Source of the DNA: Paraconiothyrium sp. Pb-2020
Taxonomy: Eukaryota; Ascomycota; Dothideomycetes; Pleosporales; Didymosphaeriaceae
Assembly: GCA_022419385.1 (NCBI GenBank)
Contig: JAJUBI010000001.1
Span: 186,001 to 250,000 of the forward strand
Direction of reading: 5' to 3'
DNA: 64,000 nucleotides
The position numbers and the translations under genes are program-made. Positions 22,161 through 34,360 of this stretch are shown here, piece by piece. Numbering within the stretch: the stretch's first letter is position 1; each line of letters starts with the position of its first letter. The notes beneath the pieces are model-generated. The model was not told the DNA's origin. It did no database searches and worked only from the letters and a program-made list of their open reading frames with translations.

Positions 22161-22373
22161 CGGATCTGGCATCTTCCTACGAAACACATGGTCTATTACT
22201 TGTATATCGAGTGATGTTTCGCACATTGATCGCGTCACTTGAAAGACAATCCCGTACAGTGATTTCCGCGCTTCCAGCGCGTTAAGTGATGGGTCCAACC
22301 TATCGCCGCATGACCGCAATAAGTTCTTAGCCATTCCATACACACGCAGATATCATACTCAAAATGCCATAAG

Positions 22374-23142
22374 CTATCTCCGATACCATATCCTCGTCAC
22401 CTTCGTCTTCCTCATCTTCTTCTGCAGCTGAAAGATCCCATACAGCAATGCCTCAGCCGTCGGGGGACACCCTGGCACATATATATCAACGGGTATGATT
22501 CGATCCACACCCCTCACCACACTATAGCTATAGTGATAGTACCCCCCTCCGTTGGCACAGCTTCCCATGCTGATCACCCACTTCGGATCCGGCATCTGGT
22601 CATAACACAATCTCACTGCGGGACTCATTTTATTTGTCACTGTACCAGCAACTATCATAACATCCGCTTGACGGGGTGATGCGCGGAAAATTATGCCGAG
22701 GCGGTCTTGGTCGTAGCGAGGCGTCGAGCAGTGCATCATCTCGATGGCGCAACAGGCGAGGCCGAAGCTGAGGGGCCAGAGAGAGGATTGGCGTGTCCAG
22801 GAGATGATCTTATCAGTGGTCGTTCTGTGATTATCAGTGAAATTGAGATCTCAGGTGAGACTGGATTCTCACAAGACATGTTCTACTACTGATGTAGGCC
22901 GGAATGCTCGGGAGGCTATGGAGCGATTGGAGGTTGGTTGACTTGCTGAAGAAGAGTGGCGTCGTGGATCTGATCTGCATGTTCCAGTTGCCCGCGGATA
23001 TAAGATACAGATTGGAAAGTTTGGATATTTCTGCAAGGACGCTTTGGAGATAGTTCAGCTCTAGGTATGGATGTGGATGACAATGACTTGTTCGCTTACC
23101 AGTTCGAATCGTTTTGCTGAGCATGTTGGATCGAGTAGTCAT
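22374..23142 (-). CDS. NDUFS7: NADH dehydrogenase (complex I) PSST / NDUFS7 subunit
   Basis: Mitochondrial complex I core subunit (NuoB family) that holds Fe-S cluster N2 and passes electrons to ubiquinone. Exons, in coding order: 23142-23100, 23041-22873, 22824-22374; 220 residues. The N-terminus has a mitochondrial presequence rich in Arg and Ser. Cluster ligands are all present: the tandem Cys in FGLACCAIEMMH, Cys in MGSCANGG and Cys in VPGCPP. RYDQDRLG and the C-terminal QLQKK are also conserved. The body is unusually divergent for this subunit: MMHCSTPRYD, ISWTRQSS and VRLCYDQM carry changes at positions I recall as conserved in fungal orthologs. It may be the only copy or a diverged paralog; the window cannot tell. 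It is divergent from the C2H2/Zn2Cys6 regulator, 196 bases between start codons. Confidence 0.92.
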
Positions 23143-23338
23143 GAGGAAACCTTCAAATTGACAAGTAGGTCAAGTCATGACGGATGAGTGCGAAGTGGTC
23201 CCAGAAGCCAGGGTAGGTACCAATCATGCATACTCATTTAGGATTAGCGCGAGAAATGATGCGCGGAGAAAACCCACACTCGGCAAAAACCCACTCGGCG
23301 CATGCCCGCCGAACCACACTATCACCTTCGTCTGCAGC

Positions 23339-25432
23339 ATGAAAGGCACTGATACAGAACCTACTAAGGGTCGGAACTATCGTTGCCGTATATGCGGGAA
23401 GGCCTACAACACGAGCAGCCACCTACGGCGCCATGAAAGCGGACGTAAGTTAGTTCCAAGGTTCCTAGTACAACGCGTGATCGACGAGGTTCTCAACGCG
23501 ACTTCAGATTCTCAAGAACCATCATCGCGTTGTCCATACTGTAGGCGCGGCTTTCTTCGCCAGTAAGACTTCGTCGCTAAAATAGTCCCTTGCTATTAAC
23601 TTTGTGCAGGGATGCTCTTCGGCGTCACTTCAAGACGTGCTCGAAGAAAGGAGAATATGAACCGATCCCGTCATCGAGACGAGGTAGAAGACGCCATGCA
23701 TGCAATTCTTGTCATGCAAAGAAGATCAATTGCGATGGAAATCAGCCTTGTGGACGCTGTTCGTTGAGCCAAATTGACTGCTCTTACCTGCGAGTGTCTC
23801 CAGGCGCCGTAGGAAAAGCTTCTGATGGACAACCTAATGATGACGGGATGGAAAATTCAGTATTCGATGGACCGCGAGCATGGGCGAACCGTCCATTACC
23901 GTTCTTGCTCAGCTACACGGACCCGAAATTCGAATCAATCGCGTATGCGTTTGCTGCCTCAGGCGCAAGCGCACACGTAGAGTCTGTTTGTGACGCAGAG
24001 CATGATCTGGCACATAGCGCTTTTGCAGATCCAGTTGCTGACCTCGCCCCTTACGGCGAAACCCAACTGGAACTGCAGTTTGACGAAGCTGTTCTCCAGG
24101 CCCGAATCGAAGACATCATCCAGACGCTTGCTTCCCATCACCGACCAAACGCTAGTTCTCTCGACACCAACACTTCCACTTTCCCATTTGCCATCGCCGG
24201 ACAAGTCTTCGCCCCACACACCTTGCCGAGCTACGTCTCGGCCTACTTCCAATACTTCCATCCGCACTTCTCCTTCATCCACCGGCCTACATTCGACATC
24301 CACACCGCTTCTCTGCCGCTGTTACTCGCTGTTGCACTTTCGGGAGCAGCAAACTCCCCACCAACAGATGACGCCCTGACAGCGCGCACTCTGTACGGTG
24401 TGGCCGAGGAGTACATCTTTGACTGCCTGCACGATATGGTCAGCAGTCGTACTCACGTAGATGATGAGACTCTTCAGACAGTTCAAGCAGCAGGACTGAT
24501 GAACGCGTTGCTGTACGACTCGAACAAGAGGGAAACAGCGCGGAGGGAACTGTTTTACAGATTTCCCGTCTTTGTTGCGTCTATTAGATCCCTAGGTTTG
24601 GTGGGGTCAAAACGGATTATGCCGTTGCGGGATATGACGTGGGAGCAATTCATCGCTCAAGAGACGAGGATTAGGTGAGGCTTGTGATTGTGGCCTAGTC
24701 TGAGCAGGCAGCTGAATGAAGCAGGCTTGTAGCCGCAGCTTTTTACCTAGGCGGCATAAACACCATATCATTCAACAGCGCGGTGCAGCTACCGGTGTCG
24801 GAGATGGTTGGAGATCTCCCGTGCGCCGATGCGCTGTTCGAAGCTGAGACGCCTGCTGAATTCGAGCGGCTGCGGGAAGGTTCAACGTGCGTTGCGAGAC
24901 AGGATCGCAGCTTAAAAGAGTGGATGTCGTTGTATCTCCAAGAGACCTGGCCCGGACGTGAGGATCCTATCTTTACGTCAATCGAGCCTAAGCTTCTGAC
25001 TATACATATCGTCGGTACGTACCCTCCCTCCAGCCTCGCATCATCGTGGGGTGACTCAGGTCATGATGCGCGTCCAGATCCTTTACCCAATACCATAGTC
25101 TAGAAAGACCTACCATCACTTACCAAATCCTAGCTCTCCATTCAATCATACACTCAGCGAGGACAAGTCTCCTAACGCCACCCTCCCATCCAGCCCTCTT
25201 TCGCACGACAGATCGTTGGAAGGAGCTATACGACATCGCATACACACGCCATCGTGTAGGTCAAGCGCAGCTCTTGGGGTACATAAAGTACAGTATCGAG
25301 CTATGGTGGCTCGCGCGAAAGCTTCTAGAACAGTCGCAGGCGGGCGAAGAAGGGGGTAGCTATCTAGCCGGTACGCCTACAGACTCGCTTCTGGATCTGC
25401 GGGAGTTTGTTCGACGGTATGCTCAGGGGTGA
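23339..25432 (+). CDS. C2H2 + Zn2Cys6 transcription factor
   Basis: Predicted 604 residues. Exons: 23339-23444, 23508-23562, 23610-24674, 24725-25014, 25134-25432. Two C2H2-type fingers come first (YRCRICGKAYNTSSHLRRH, and CPYCRRGFLRQDALRRHFKTC reconstituted over two introns). A Zn2Cys6 cluster follows at about residues 75-105 (C-x2-C-x6-C-x5-C-x2-C-x6-C, ACNSCHAKKINC then CGRC). The C-terminal part is a fungal-specific regulator domain, starting with SYVSAYFQYFHPHFSFIHRPTF. The frame is open upstream to 23177, but an ATG there would lie only 34 bases from the NDUFS7 start, so 23339 is preferred. Nuclear DNA-binding regulator; targets unknown. The adjacent reductase and complex I subunit are candidates only by position. 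Confidence 0.88.
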
Positions 25433-25931
25433 ATGTTTGATGAATGTCATAGTTGTAGTAGCTGTAGGTGGGAATGAAGATTCAGCTGGGGATGATGACG
25501 ATGGATTATGGATATTTGCACTGATGCCAGTGGTTGAGCACGATTTCTTAAGTCGATGCCTTTTCTTGAATTTCAGCCCCCCTCCCACCTTTCTATAGCG
25601 TGGTACACACTTTTAGCTTTTGGGGATTAGTATAGTTGACGATAAGTCAGGTTTTTATTTCATAAACAGGCAGACTGAACGCTAAGGTTGAGGGGACTTC
25701 AGCAAACGCCCTAGCTTTCATCATCGATTGCAACTCCATGGATCGAAGCGCCTCCGTCGTAGTACGATCTTCTGTAGGTGAGCGCAAGGTGTAGTCATGA
25801 GTGATATGCATTCCCGCGCAACCGCAACTATCTAGACGCTGACACAATGCACGCCGAGGATCGTCCCGGGACACTGCCACGTAGACAACGGATGGCTGGC
25901 TTCATACCTATGAGGTACGTTATACACGTGC
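25433..25931. other. Convergent intergenic region
   Basis: Region between the 3' ends of two regulator genes. I see no supported gene or repeat. Confidence 0.5.
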
Positions 25932-27708
25932 CTATCCCAGCCCCCAAAGTCTTCTCAGCGCGCTGGCCTTGCTACTTGTCGGCCAGCCGGTATCCCGTTC
26001 TATTTTAGCGAGATGCTTCAGAAGTGCGAACTTTTCTGCTACGTGTTCTTCTCCATGGTTTTCGTCGAATGTTGTCTGGAATGCTTGACCAGCAATATAT
26101 AGCGGGTGTACTTGATTGACCCAACAAGCATGCGACTCATTGGCGATGCTTATTCCACAAAGCTCTTTTGCGTGCCAGATAGGATTGGTCGTCTCGGCGT
26201 CTCCACGGCTTGTTGATATCTGACCCGTACGTAGGAGGAGGATGCACCCAGTGTGGTAGAATGTGTTACCACATACTGAAGAGTCGCCTGCGAGTAGGAT
26301 CATCGGGAATGGATTCCGGCGATTTGAGTGTGTTCTTAGGAGAGGCAGAATTTGTTGAGGACGGTGGGTATGCCACGCTTGAAGCTTGTTCCATAATGCG
26401 TTGAGTTCAACTGACGCGAGGTCTTCCGGACGTACGCCTCCTGCCACGAGGTTGACTATTCTAGCTAAAAGATGCGTTGCTAGATTGCAATAGTTGTCTG
26501 TGGTCCCCAGTGTGGCCGCGCTCGAGGCTGAGTCATCGTGGCTCAACCAATTTTCTGGCGGTACCAAAGTCTGTTCCCCAAGGAGGTAGGCAGCCCATAT
26601 ATCTGATGACAATTAGCCGGATGTTCAGTTAGCGGCCTGATACATACCGATGCGTGCAAAGGCCCAGAAGGCTGCTCCCACGAGAGCTGGACTGGAGCCA
26701 TTCCAGCCCTTGTTCGTCAAGTTGGCAACACAACCCTGCTTGGATTAGCATTTTGTATGTGCAAACTCAATCTATCAAACAGACCTTCAGATGACGCCTC
26801 CATTCAGCAACATCTGAGGTCATCGCTTCATAGACACTGAGCAAGACACAGCAAGCCATTGTAGCCTTCCCGCATTGCGATGGCTCATAATGCAGCAGTG
26901 AACGAACGGCATGCTGATACAGGCTCGAAGTGCTCTCCCGCGGACTTCTACAAACAGCATCCTGTTGTCTGGATGCAAGGGCCATGGCTGCTGCAGCGAA
27001 AGGCTTGTTGTTCATCAATGAGTGAATATAGAAGACCGTGAAATGCCGTCCGGTGTCTGTGGCTTCGCACCAGATACCCGTCTCTTTCAGGTATGCACGG
27101 ACCAGCTGGATTTGTTCTGACTTTGGCACTGGCAACTCAAAGTCGAAATATGCTGGGGCCACATAAGTACTATTCAGAATCGAGCTCGACGTGTTCACGG
27201 TCTCGTGAACGGAAGTTATAACGTCCGAAGCATCGCGTGGGTTTATCTGAGCTGGCGTAGTTGTGGTAACGCCGACCTCAGTACAAGGAGCACAGCCTGT
27301 TGAGACGCTTGACTGTGCAAAAGTATTATCGTCAGATGCGGCGTCGTCAAAATGGAAAATTTCCGCCGCTCCACACGAAACACCTGATCCGCGATGACTT
27401 TCTTCGTAATCCTCCGTCTCCTCGGGTAATGTACCATAACCATCTTCGTAGCTGTGCACGATCTGTGCTGTATTATCCACAAAACGGGTCACGGTTTGCG
27501 GTCCACCACGCGCTTCCTCCACCACAAGAAGCGTAGCACTGTCTTCGGGGGACAGCCTCAACTCTCTTGAAGGATGGAATGCGGCTATCACACCATAGCG
27601 GCACTGTTCACCCCGTCTCTGACAAAGTGAACATCGTGGCCGCACACTATCACACTTCCTTTTCTTGGATCGGCAGCTAAAGCAACCTGACCTGGTTCGT
27701 GTCCGCAT
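25932..27708 (-). CDS. Zn2Cys6 transcription factor
   Basis: Predicted 560 residues. Exons, in coding order: 27708-26785, 26735-26648, 26602-25932; introns 49 and 45 bp. The Zn2Cys6 cluster is at residues 9-36 (GCFSCRSKKRKC, then C-x2-C-x6-C with a following Tyr). A linker of about 150 residues precedes the fungal-specific regulator region, which includes the typical WRRHLKGC segment and AAFWAFARIDIWAAY spanning two introns. Start is the ATG seven codons before the first Cys, as usual for this family. It is divergent from the reductase gene at 28061 with 352 bases between, so regulation of that reductase is a reasonable inference. Confidence 0.9.
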
Positions 27709-27867
27709 AGGCTACGCTTCGCTGTCGGATTTAATCGTCATAAAGGTCCCACGGCGGTGTCGTGGACAACGACGAAAGGAAACTGGAAGCGCCGGATAAT
27801 GATGTCAGCAGACTTTAATCTTCCTGCCGAAGTTGGGCCGCGAAAACCGCAAGTAAAAAGACTGGAT

Positions 27868-27891
27868 GCTTACGCTTACGCTTACGCTTGC
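27868..27891 (+). repeat. GCTTAC hexamer repeat
   Basis: Three exact GCTTAC units followed by GCTTGC, in the divergent promoter between the Zn2Cys6 gene and the reductase. Confidence 0.6.
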
Positions 27892-27997
27892 ACCTCTCGT
27901 GCGCTTGCACTTGCCAAAGCGCGGAACTTCTGCACATACAATGCATCAAACATGGACGTCACGTCAGAACTCGGATTTTTAATAGCCATCTGTGAAA

Positions 27998-28005
27998 TAT
28001 ATAAG
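27998..28005 (+). promoter_or_regulatory. TATA box
   Basis: TATATAAG 56 bases before the ATG at 28061 of the reductase. Confidence 0.55.
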
Positions 28006-28060
28006 TAGCATGTTCGCACCGTCTATGACAATAAACCACAGTTTCTATACAGCTCTCATC

Positions 28061-29147
28061 ATGGCCAAACAGCAAGTCTTCCGTCTGCCTCAGCGCACCT
28101 CCATCCGTGACTTACAAGTCTACCAAGAAGACATCCCCGTACCCTCCAGCAACGAAGTTCTGATCAAGGTCAAGAACGTAGCGCTCAACTTCCGCGACTT
28201 TGCCGTGGCGACTGGCAAATACCCATTTCCTGTCAAAGACGACGTTGTCCCAGGATCCGACCTTTCAGGGGAAGTGGTATCGGTGGGTAGCCATGTGGAT
28301 GACTTCGTCGAGGGAGACAAAGTTATTGCCTCGTTTGATTTGAAGACACTCTCTGGGCCTGTGGGCGACTGGCGCTACAGTCTGGGCGGCTGCTACGACG
28401 GTGTACTCCAGGAGTACATTGCGTTGCCGAGCGCGGCTCTCGTCAAGATACCGTCCGGCTCTAACCTCAGTTTCGCACAGCTGAGTGCTTTGGTGTGTAC
28501 GGGAACGACAGCCTGGAACGCATTTTATGGCTGCAGTGTGTTGAAGCCGGGGCAGACTGTGGTTTTCCTTGGTAAGCGTTTCATGCTGGAAGGTGAACGC
28601 ACTGCTGACTGGATTGGAAGGCACTGGAGGCGTCTCTATCACTGGACTCATTCTTGCTAAGGCGGCAGGCGCGACAACGATCATCACGTCCTCGTCCGAT
28701 GAGAAGCTTGCACGGGTACAGAGGACCTATGGTGCCGACTACACGGTCAACTACAAGACCACGCCGAACTGGTCACAGGAGGTGCTCAAAATTACCAACG
28801 GCCGTGGTGCGGATTTTATCCTTGAAAATGGTGGCGCTGGAACGATCGCGCAGAGCATTGACGCCGTGGCTTACGGTGGTAACATTGCTGTTATCGGCTT
28901 TCTTGCGAGCCCGCCAGAACGGATGCCAGACGTTGCAGCGCTTGCACTGGGGAAGGGTGCAGTGGTTAGAGGCATTCTGGTCGGAAGTAAGGAGCATTTA
29001 GAGGGCATTACGCGTTTCGTAACCTCGAAGAATCTGCAAGTACCTGTTGAGAAGGTCTTTGGGTTCTCGAGAGAAGAGGTAGTGAAGGCTTTTGAGTATT
29101 TAGTGTCTGGCCAGCACATTGGGAAAGTCTGCATCAATGTATGCTAG
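28061..29147 (+). CDS. Medium-chain (MDR) NAD(P)H oxidoreductase
   Basis: Predicted 345 residues. Exons 28061-28571 and 28621-29147 with a 49-bp intron falling just before the nucleotide-binding loop. The N-terminal GroES-like domain reads VALNFRDFAVATGKYP, where zinc-dependent family members have Cys; together with the lack of a structural Cys cluster this suggests a zinc-free quinone or enoyl reductase type. The Rossmann motif is FLGTGGVSITGLILAKAAGA, then the cofactor-specificity loop SSSDEKLARVQ. The C-terminus ends GQHIGKVCINVC. Cytosolic by lack of any signal. It is divergent from the Zn2Cys6 regulator, its likely controller. The substrate cannot be told from sequence. Confidence 0.92.
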
Positions 29148-31191
29148 TGTCCGCTCCACGCACTGTAGAACTCGTCTTCTCTCATAGTACTCAATTGATC
29201 ACACCATACTGATCAGCTAGAATAAGTGTATTGTCGGCTCGTAGTATAGATATTACGGCACTACTAAAGCTAATAAAAACATAAACTCTCTTTTATCTAT
29301 ATCATTTTAATATACCAGGATTTGGTGTAATCGGTTTTTTTATTTCTTTTACTTCAAAGAAAAGCGTCTTTGCGATCGAATACTTCGCATACGCCTTCCA
29401 CATAGGTCTTTCGCCCCCTTTGCAAGAAGCTGATATATTTCCCAAATCGTCGTGATAGCACCAAAACCGCATTCTCTCCTCACATCCCCTCCCCGATTTC
29501 TTTCTAGTTTGCATAGTAGTGCTCCCTTTGTTCAAAAACCGCCTATATGCAGTTCGGCGACACTTTGTACCTCCACTCATCCACACACCTTATACACTCA
29601 CACTCCCTGTTACACGCGAGGTCAGTCCATTCGCGACCTCCAATATACCTTGATTAAATTCGAAGTCGTCATCTGTAGACTTGTCCCCCGTAATTAGTAT
29701 TGTTTTCGCCTCGCCTCTCACACAAGTCATCTCGTATATCATGAACACAATTTTCGAAGGTCCGCAATCCCCCCAGGAGCGGGAGCTTGCCCTATCTATG
29801 CCCACTCCCACCCGCGCCTTCGTCTCAACGGCAGAACATCAACCCCTTCCAACCCCCTCGTCTCCCGCGGCGTAGACGCCGTTCTCGTACACAGCCTTCT
29901 CTCGCAGCTTTACCGCCTCGACCCCCTCGCGAGACGTGTCGTACCGCATTCCTCAACTTATCTAGCACAACTACACCCCAGAGCAGAACAGCCTATGATC
30001 CGCCCACCCCACCAATCACCCAACAACAACCCAGCACCAGCCTACCCTGCCAGACACGCTGTCCGCTCCGCCCCCAGCTGCCTGGAAAACCCGCACTTGC
30101 ATCCCGTCCCTCGCAAGAACACACGCTCAACACACTCTCCTGTCCGCCTACTTCATCTCTGGGGTGTATACATAGAATCCCCCGACGCGAACGTAACACC
30201 GCTTCTCCCATCCTCCTCGCCGGCCGTCAAGGCAGACGCAGCGCGCCACACAACACCTACGCAAAGCATCTCGACATCGCTCCACAACTGCCCTGCCCTG
30301 CCTTGCCTTCTTCCTGGAAAAAGCTGCGGCTTTCCTGGAGCATGCACTAGCCTTGCTGCGCGCCTGCCGCGGTAAGTGTGCGGTTAGCTGCATTCACGAT
30401 GAAAGTCCGCACAACATGTAAATCCAACACCAGATGTCGGCATCTACTCGGTGCGGAAGCCGCGATGGGAAGTGAAGTTGCTTTGCGCTCTCAACGCAAT
30501 TGCACAACGTGCGCCTCACATAGTCTACTTACCCACGAATCGCGCATGTATGTATGACGATGTACCTCTTCGACCGGGGCAGCTACCTTCTAGCTAGTTG
30601 GCTCGTTATCTCCGTGGGCACTAGTCCGCCGATGAGCCTGAGGTTTCGTTTCGCGCTTGGGGACGCCGACGCCGAGATAGATGCCGACTGGCGCGAGGCC
30701 CGTTAGATGTTTCCGCGTGTGTACCATGGTACGGGGGGAAAACGTTGCGTTGCGGTAATTCGACTAGCATCTGGTTGGTCTCGAGTGAGGCGGGTAGAGG
30801 AAAGTGAGCCGTTATCCGCACACCACACGCACCATGTTTCATCGAAAATTTCTCTAGTGTAGAGGTACGCAATCAAGCACCTCGGCTTCAAATCGACGCA
30901 CTTCACGATGCATTTCGGAAGCTATCATTTTACAGTGATTGTAATTACTTGCATCCTCACTATCAACACATCAGATACGTGGTATAAACGGTAGTAGCAA
31001 TGATTGGTAGTGAACCCAGTTTTGTTTTGTTCTGTTCTGTTCTGTTCAGACAAGTAAATTAGAAATTAGGCGCTTTACAACTCGTCCCCCAGGCAGAGAC
31101 AGGTCTCATGGTATCGCGCCTAGTCATCCGCCTACCAACTTTCACATTTCAATATACAAAAGGAACTTGCATGTACACTGGTATCTCAAAT
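29148..31191. other. Long intergenic region, no supported gene
   Basis: About 2 kb between the convergent 3' ends of the reductase and the H+-ATPase. Pro/Ser/Thr-rich open frames (29741-30360) overlap each other on both strands, as GC-rich DNA tends to give, and show no domain or splice support. A lineage-specific gene here cannot be excluded. The part before the H+-ATPase stop is AT-rich and may hold its 3' UTR. Confidence 0.5.
31020..31048. repeat. TTGTTCTG-type microsatellite
   Basis: Short run of TTTTG and TTCTG units (TTTTGTTTTG, then three TTCTG copies). Confidence 0.6.
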
Positions 31192-34100
31192 CTACTCGTC
31201 ATCCTCCTCCTCCGCCGCGCGAGCCGCAAGGACGTATCGGTCGACGCCGTGCTTGTCCTTGCCGTGCTCCAGAGACAGCTTGCTGAGAGCAGCAATCATG
31301 TTCTCAATCGCAGGGTTCTTGCGAGTGCGGTCCTTGCGGCCGAGGTCGTTGAGCCACGTGATCTGGTTGAGGAGGTAGTACACCATGGCGATGACAATGG
31401 TGACACCGATCGAGTAGGCCCAGACAACGACGACGGTGACAACGTCAACCCAGCCGTCGGCGCGGAAGTTGTAGGTGGAAGCGGGGTCGGTCTGGTACAG
31501 ACCGCCAGAGAGCCAACCGAACAGACAGAAGATGGTAGCCATAACATCGACACCAAAGATGGCAATGACGAGCTGGAACGAAGGCCAGGTCTTACCACCA
31601 CGGGTAACGAAGATGAGCCAGTTCTCAGTGAGAGCGACTTCGAGGAAGAGGATCTCCTGGATGGAACCAAAGTTCTGGATGATACCACCGTTGGGCAGGA
31701 AGAGGGTGCCGCGGATGACCCAGGTACCGAGAGCGAGCAATATACCGAGGATGACGGAGATGAACCAGATCTTGGGCAATTGCCACTCGACAGGGCGGGC
31801 CTCAGAGTAAGCGTTCTACTAATGTCAGAAAATGCTCAGGCATAACAAGGTGATACAACTTACATCGTAGGCAACGGCGACGGTGGCCAGATCGGCGAAG
31901 AGAGCGATGAAGACGATGAGCTCGGCACGGATGGTCTCGTTGATGATGATCATGGAAGTGACGAGGTAAAGCTCGAGATGGAGACAGAGAGCAATACGGT
32001 ACTGGATGTACGCCTTCATACGCTGGAAAATTTGACGAGCGATCTTGATGGCCAAGACGATAGTGGAAAGACCGGGGGCGAGGAAGACGATATCAGCGGC
32101 GGCCTGGGCAGCTTCGGTGGAACCTTCGACAGCAATACCGCAATCGGCCTTCTTGAGCGAGGGAGCGTCATTGACACCGTCACCAGTCATAGCCGTCAAG
32201 TGACCACGCTGCTGCAACATTTCGACGACCTGGTACTTGTGTTCGGGGAAAACTTCAGCGAAACCGTCGGCACGCTCGACGAGGTCGTGCTGGGTAGTAC
32301 CAGAGAGACCACCGTGGATGAGCTTGGTAGAGTTGTAGACCTTGGTACCGAGAGCAAGCATCTTGCAGGTTTCCTTAGCGATAGCGATGGCATCACCAGT
32401 CAACATCTTGACGGGAACACCGAGCTGCTGGGCCTCAACGATGGTCTGAGCGGTATCCTCACGGGGAGGGTCGAACATAGAGAGAAGACCGAGGAGAATC
32501 CAGTCACCGCCATTCTTCTGGTAAGCGACACCGAGGGAACGGAATCCACGCCTAGCGAAATCGGCAGCCTTGTCACGGAAGAGCCTGGCGGTCTCCTCGT
32601 CGCAGTTGGAAAGGTTGAGGATAGCCTTGGGAGCGCCCTTGGCGCAGACGTACTTGTCACCGCCCATGTGGCAGACCGTGGTAATGCGCTTGGAGACGGG
32701 GTCGAAGGGAGTGAACTTCTCAGTCTTCCAGCCCTGGTTGAGGATCTCGCGAGCCTTGGGGTAGCGGCGGATGGTGAGGAGGGTAACCTTGTCAATGGGG
32801 TCGAGCGACTTGAGGTTGTGGGAAGAGGCAAGAGCAGCGACAGCCATCATCCAGTTGACGTCCTGGCCCTCAGCGACGTAGGGCTCACGGATGGAGAGCT
32901 GGTTGGCAGTGAGGGTACCGGTCTTGTCAGAGCAGAGAACGTCAACACCAGCGAGGGACTCGATGGCAGTGAGCTTCTGGACAATAGCACGCTCCTCGGC
33001 CAAATATGCAGCACCGACGGCAAGCGTGGTGGTTGTGACGACGGGAAGACCGACAGGGACACCGACGATGAGGAGGATCAAAGCGTAGTGCAGGAGGGTG
33101 ACGGAGCTCTCGGTTCCACCACGGTGAGTAGCGATACCCAAGTGACGGAAGAAACCACCGATCCACGCGGCGAGGATGAAGAACATGACCAAGACGAGAA
33201 GAGCGGTACCGATAGAGTTCATGATGGCCTTGAAATGTCCTACAATGGATTAGCCGCTGTTCAATGTGTTTCAATGCATTCAAACATACCCTGGTCCTTA
33301 GCTCCCTGGACAAGACTGGCAGTGCGACCGACGAAGGAGTGCTTGGCCGTAGTCATGGCGATACCGTAGGCCTTGCCGCGCTTGCAACCAGTGGTGTAGT
33401 ATGCGACCTCGCCCATGTACTTGTCGACAGCGAGAGATTCTCCGGTGATGGCGGACTGATCGGTAGCGATGATAGAGTGGCCTTGCTCGATGGGACGCTC
33501 CTCATCGAGGTTCTCATCATCCTTCTCATCGTCAGGGTCGGAAGAGTCGTCAAAGAGGTCCTCCTCCTTCATCTGGAGGTAGCGCTCAAAGTCCTCGGGA
33601 GTGTCGTAGTTGCAGATGAGGCGGACATCGGCGGGGACGGTCTGGCCTTCCTCGACGATGACGATATCACCGGGCACGATTTCGCGGGCAAGAATGGTCT
33701 GCTCACCGCCGTCACGGACAACGGTAGCCTTCATGGCGATGTCACCACGGAGAGATGCGACGACGTCGGCGGCCTGCTTTTCCTGGTACCAACCGACGAA
33801 GGCGTTGAGAAGAAGAATACCGCAAATGACACCGAAATCGACCCAATCGCCGAGACCGGCAGCGAGCAGGGCGGCGATTTCCATGATGTAGAGAATGGGA
33901 CCTTGGAAGTAGCTGAGGAATTGCTTGAGGAGGTTAGTCTTCTCCGTCGCAAGCTCGTTGAAGCCAAAGCGCTTGCGGCGGGCCTCCACCTCGTGGGTGG
34001 TGATACCCTGGCGGATATCGGTGTTGAGCATCTAGGGAAAAGGGTCAGCGTGTGCCATTGGGCGGTCAATTGGGTGTCATAGGAGTAGCGTACATCATCG

Positions 34101-34348
34101 GGGACCACGGAACCGTCGGGGGCAGCGACGGCGCTCTTGTTGGAGCCCCAGAACTTCCACCACGGCTTCTTCTTCTCGGTGGGCTTTGCCTCGAGCTGGG
34201 CGCCGCGCGGGTCGCGGTAGAACTGGATGTACTTCTGCAGGGCCGAATACTCGTCCATGCCCTCGAACGCCGTCAGCGACACGATGGACTTTGAGCGCGT
34301 GGCCACCGAGGCATTGCGCTCGATGTCGTCGCTCTGACCGCGAGCCAT
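31192..34348 (-). CDS. PMA1: Plasma-membrane H+-ATPase (P-type, class IIIA)
   Basis: Electrogenic proton pump of the plasma membrane that hydrolyses ATP and drives nutrient uptake. Exons, in coding order: 34348-34094, 34031-33290, 33239-31864, 31815-31192; 998 residues, frame exact. Landmarks: actuator TGES in ITGESLAVDK, the phosphorylation site CSDKTGTLT, the nucleotide-binding KGAP, hinge MLTGDAIAIAKET and MTGDGVNDAP, and about ten membrane helices. An acidic insertion (residues about 220-245, SSDPDDEKDDE) lies in the actuator region and the C-terminal tail ends in acidic residues. Codon use is strongly biased to C/G at third positions, as for a highly expressed gene. It is longer than the 920-residue Neurospora enzyme, mainly through the N-terminus and the insertion. 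Function is assigned by family with high confidence. Confidence 0.97.
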
Positions 34349-34360
34349 GGTGAAAGAATG

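Noticed and set aside
23177..23338. Upstream in-frame ATG for the C2H2/Zn2Cys6 regulator
   Set aside because: It would leave only 34 bases to the divergent NDUFS7 start and adds residues without any motif.
29741..30360. Pro/Ser-rich frames possibly encoding a secreted or regulatory protein
   Set aside because: Frames on both strands compete, with no signal peptide, domain or convincing intron.
31978..34082. Long open frames on the + strand opposite the H+-ATPase gene (463 and 272 codons)
   Set aside because: They are antisense shadows of strongly codon-biased PMA1 exons; their translations are Gly/Val/Asp-rich without domains.
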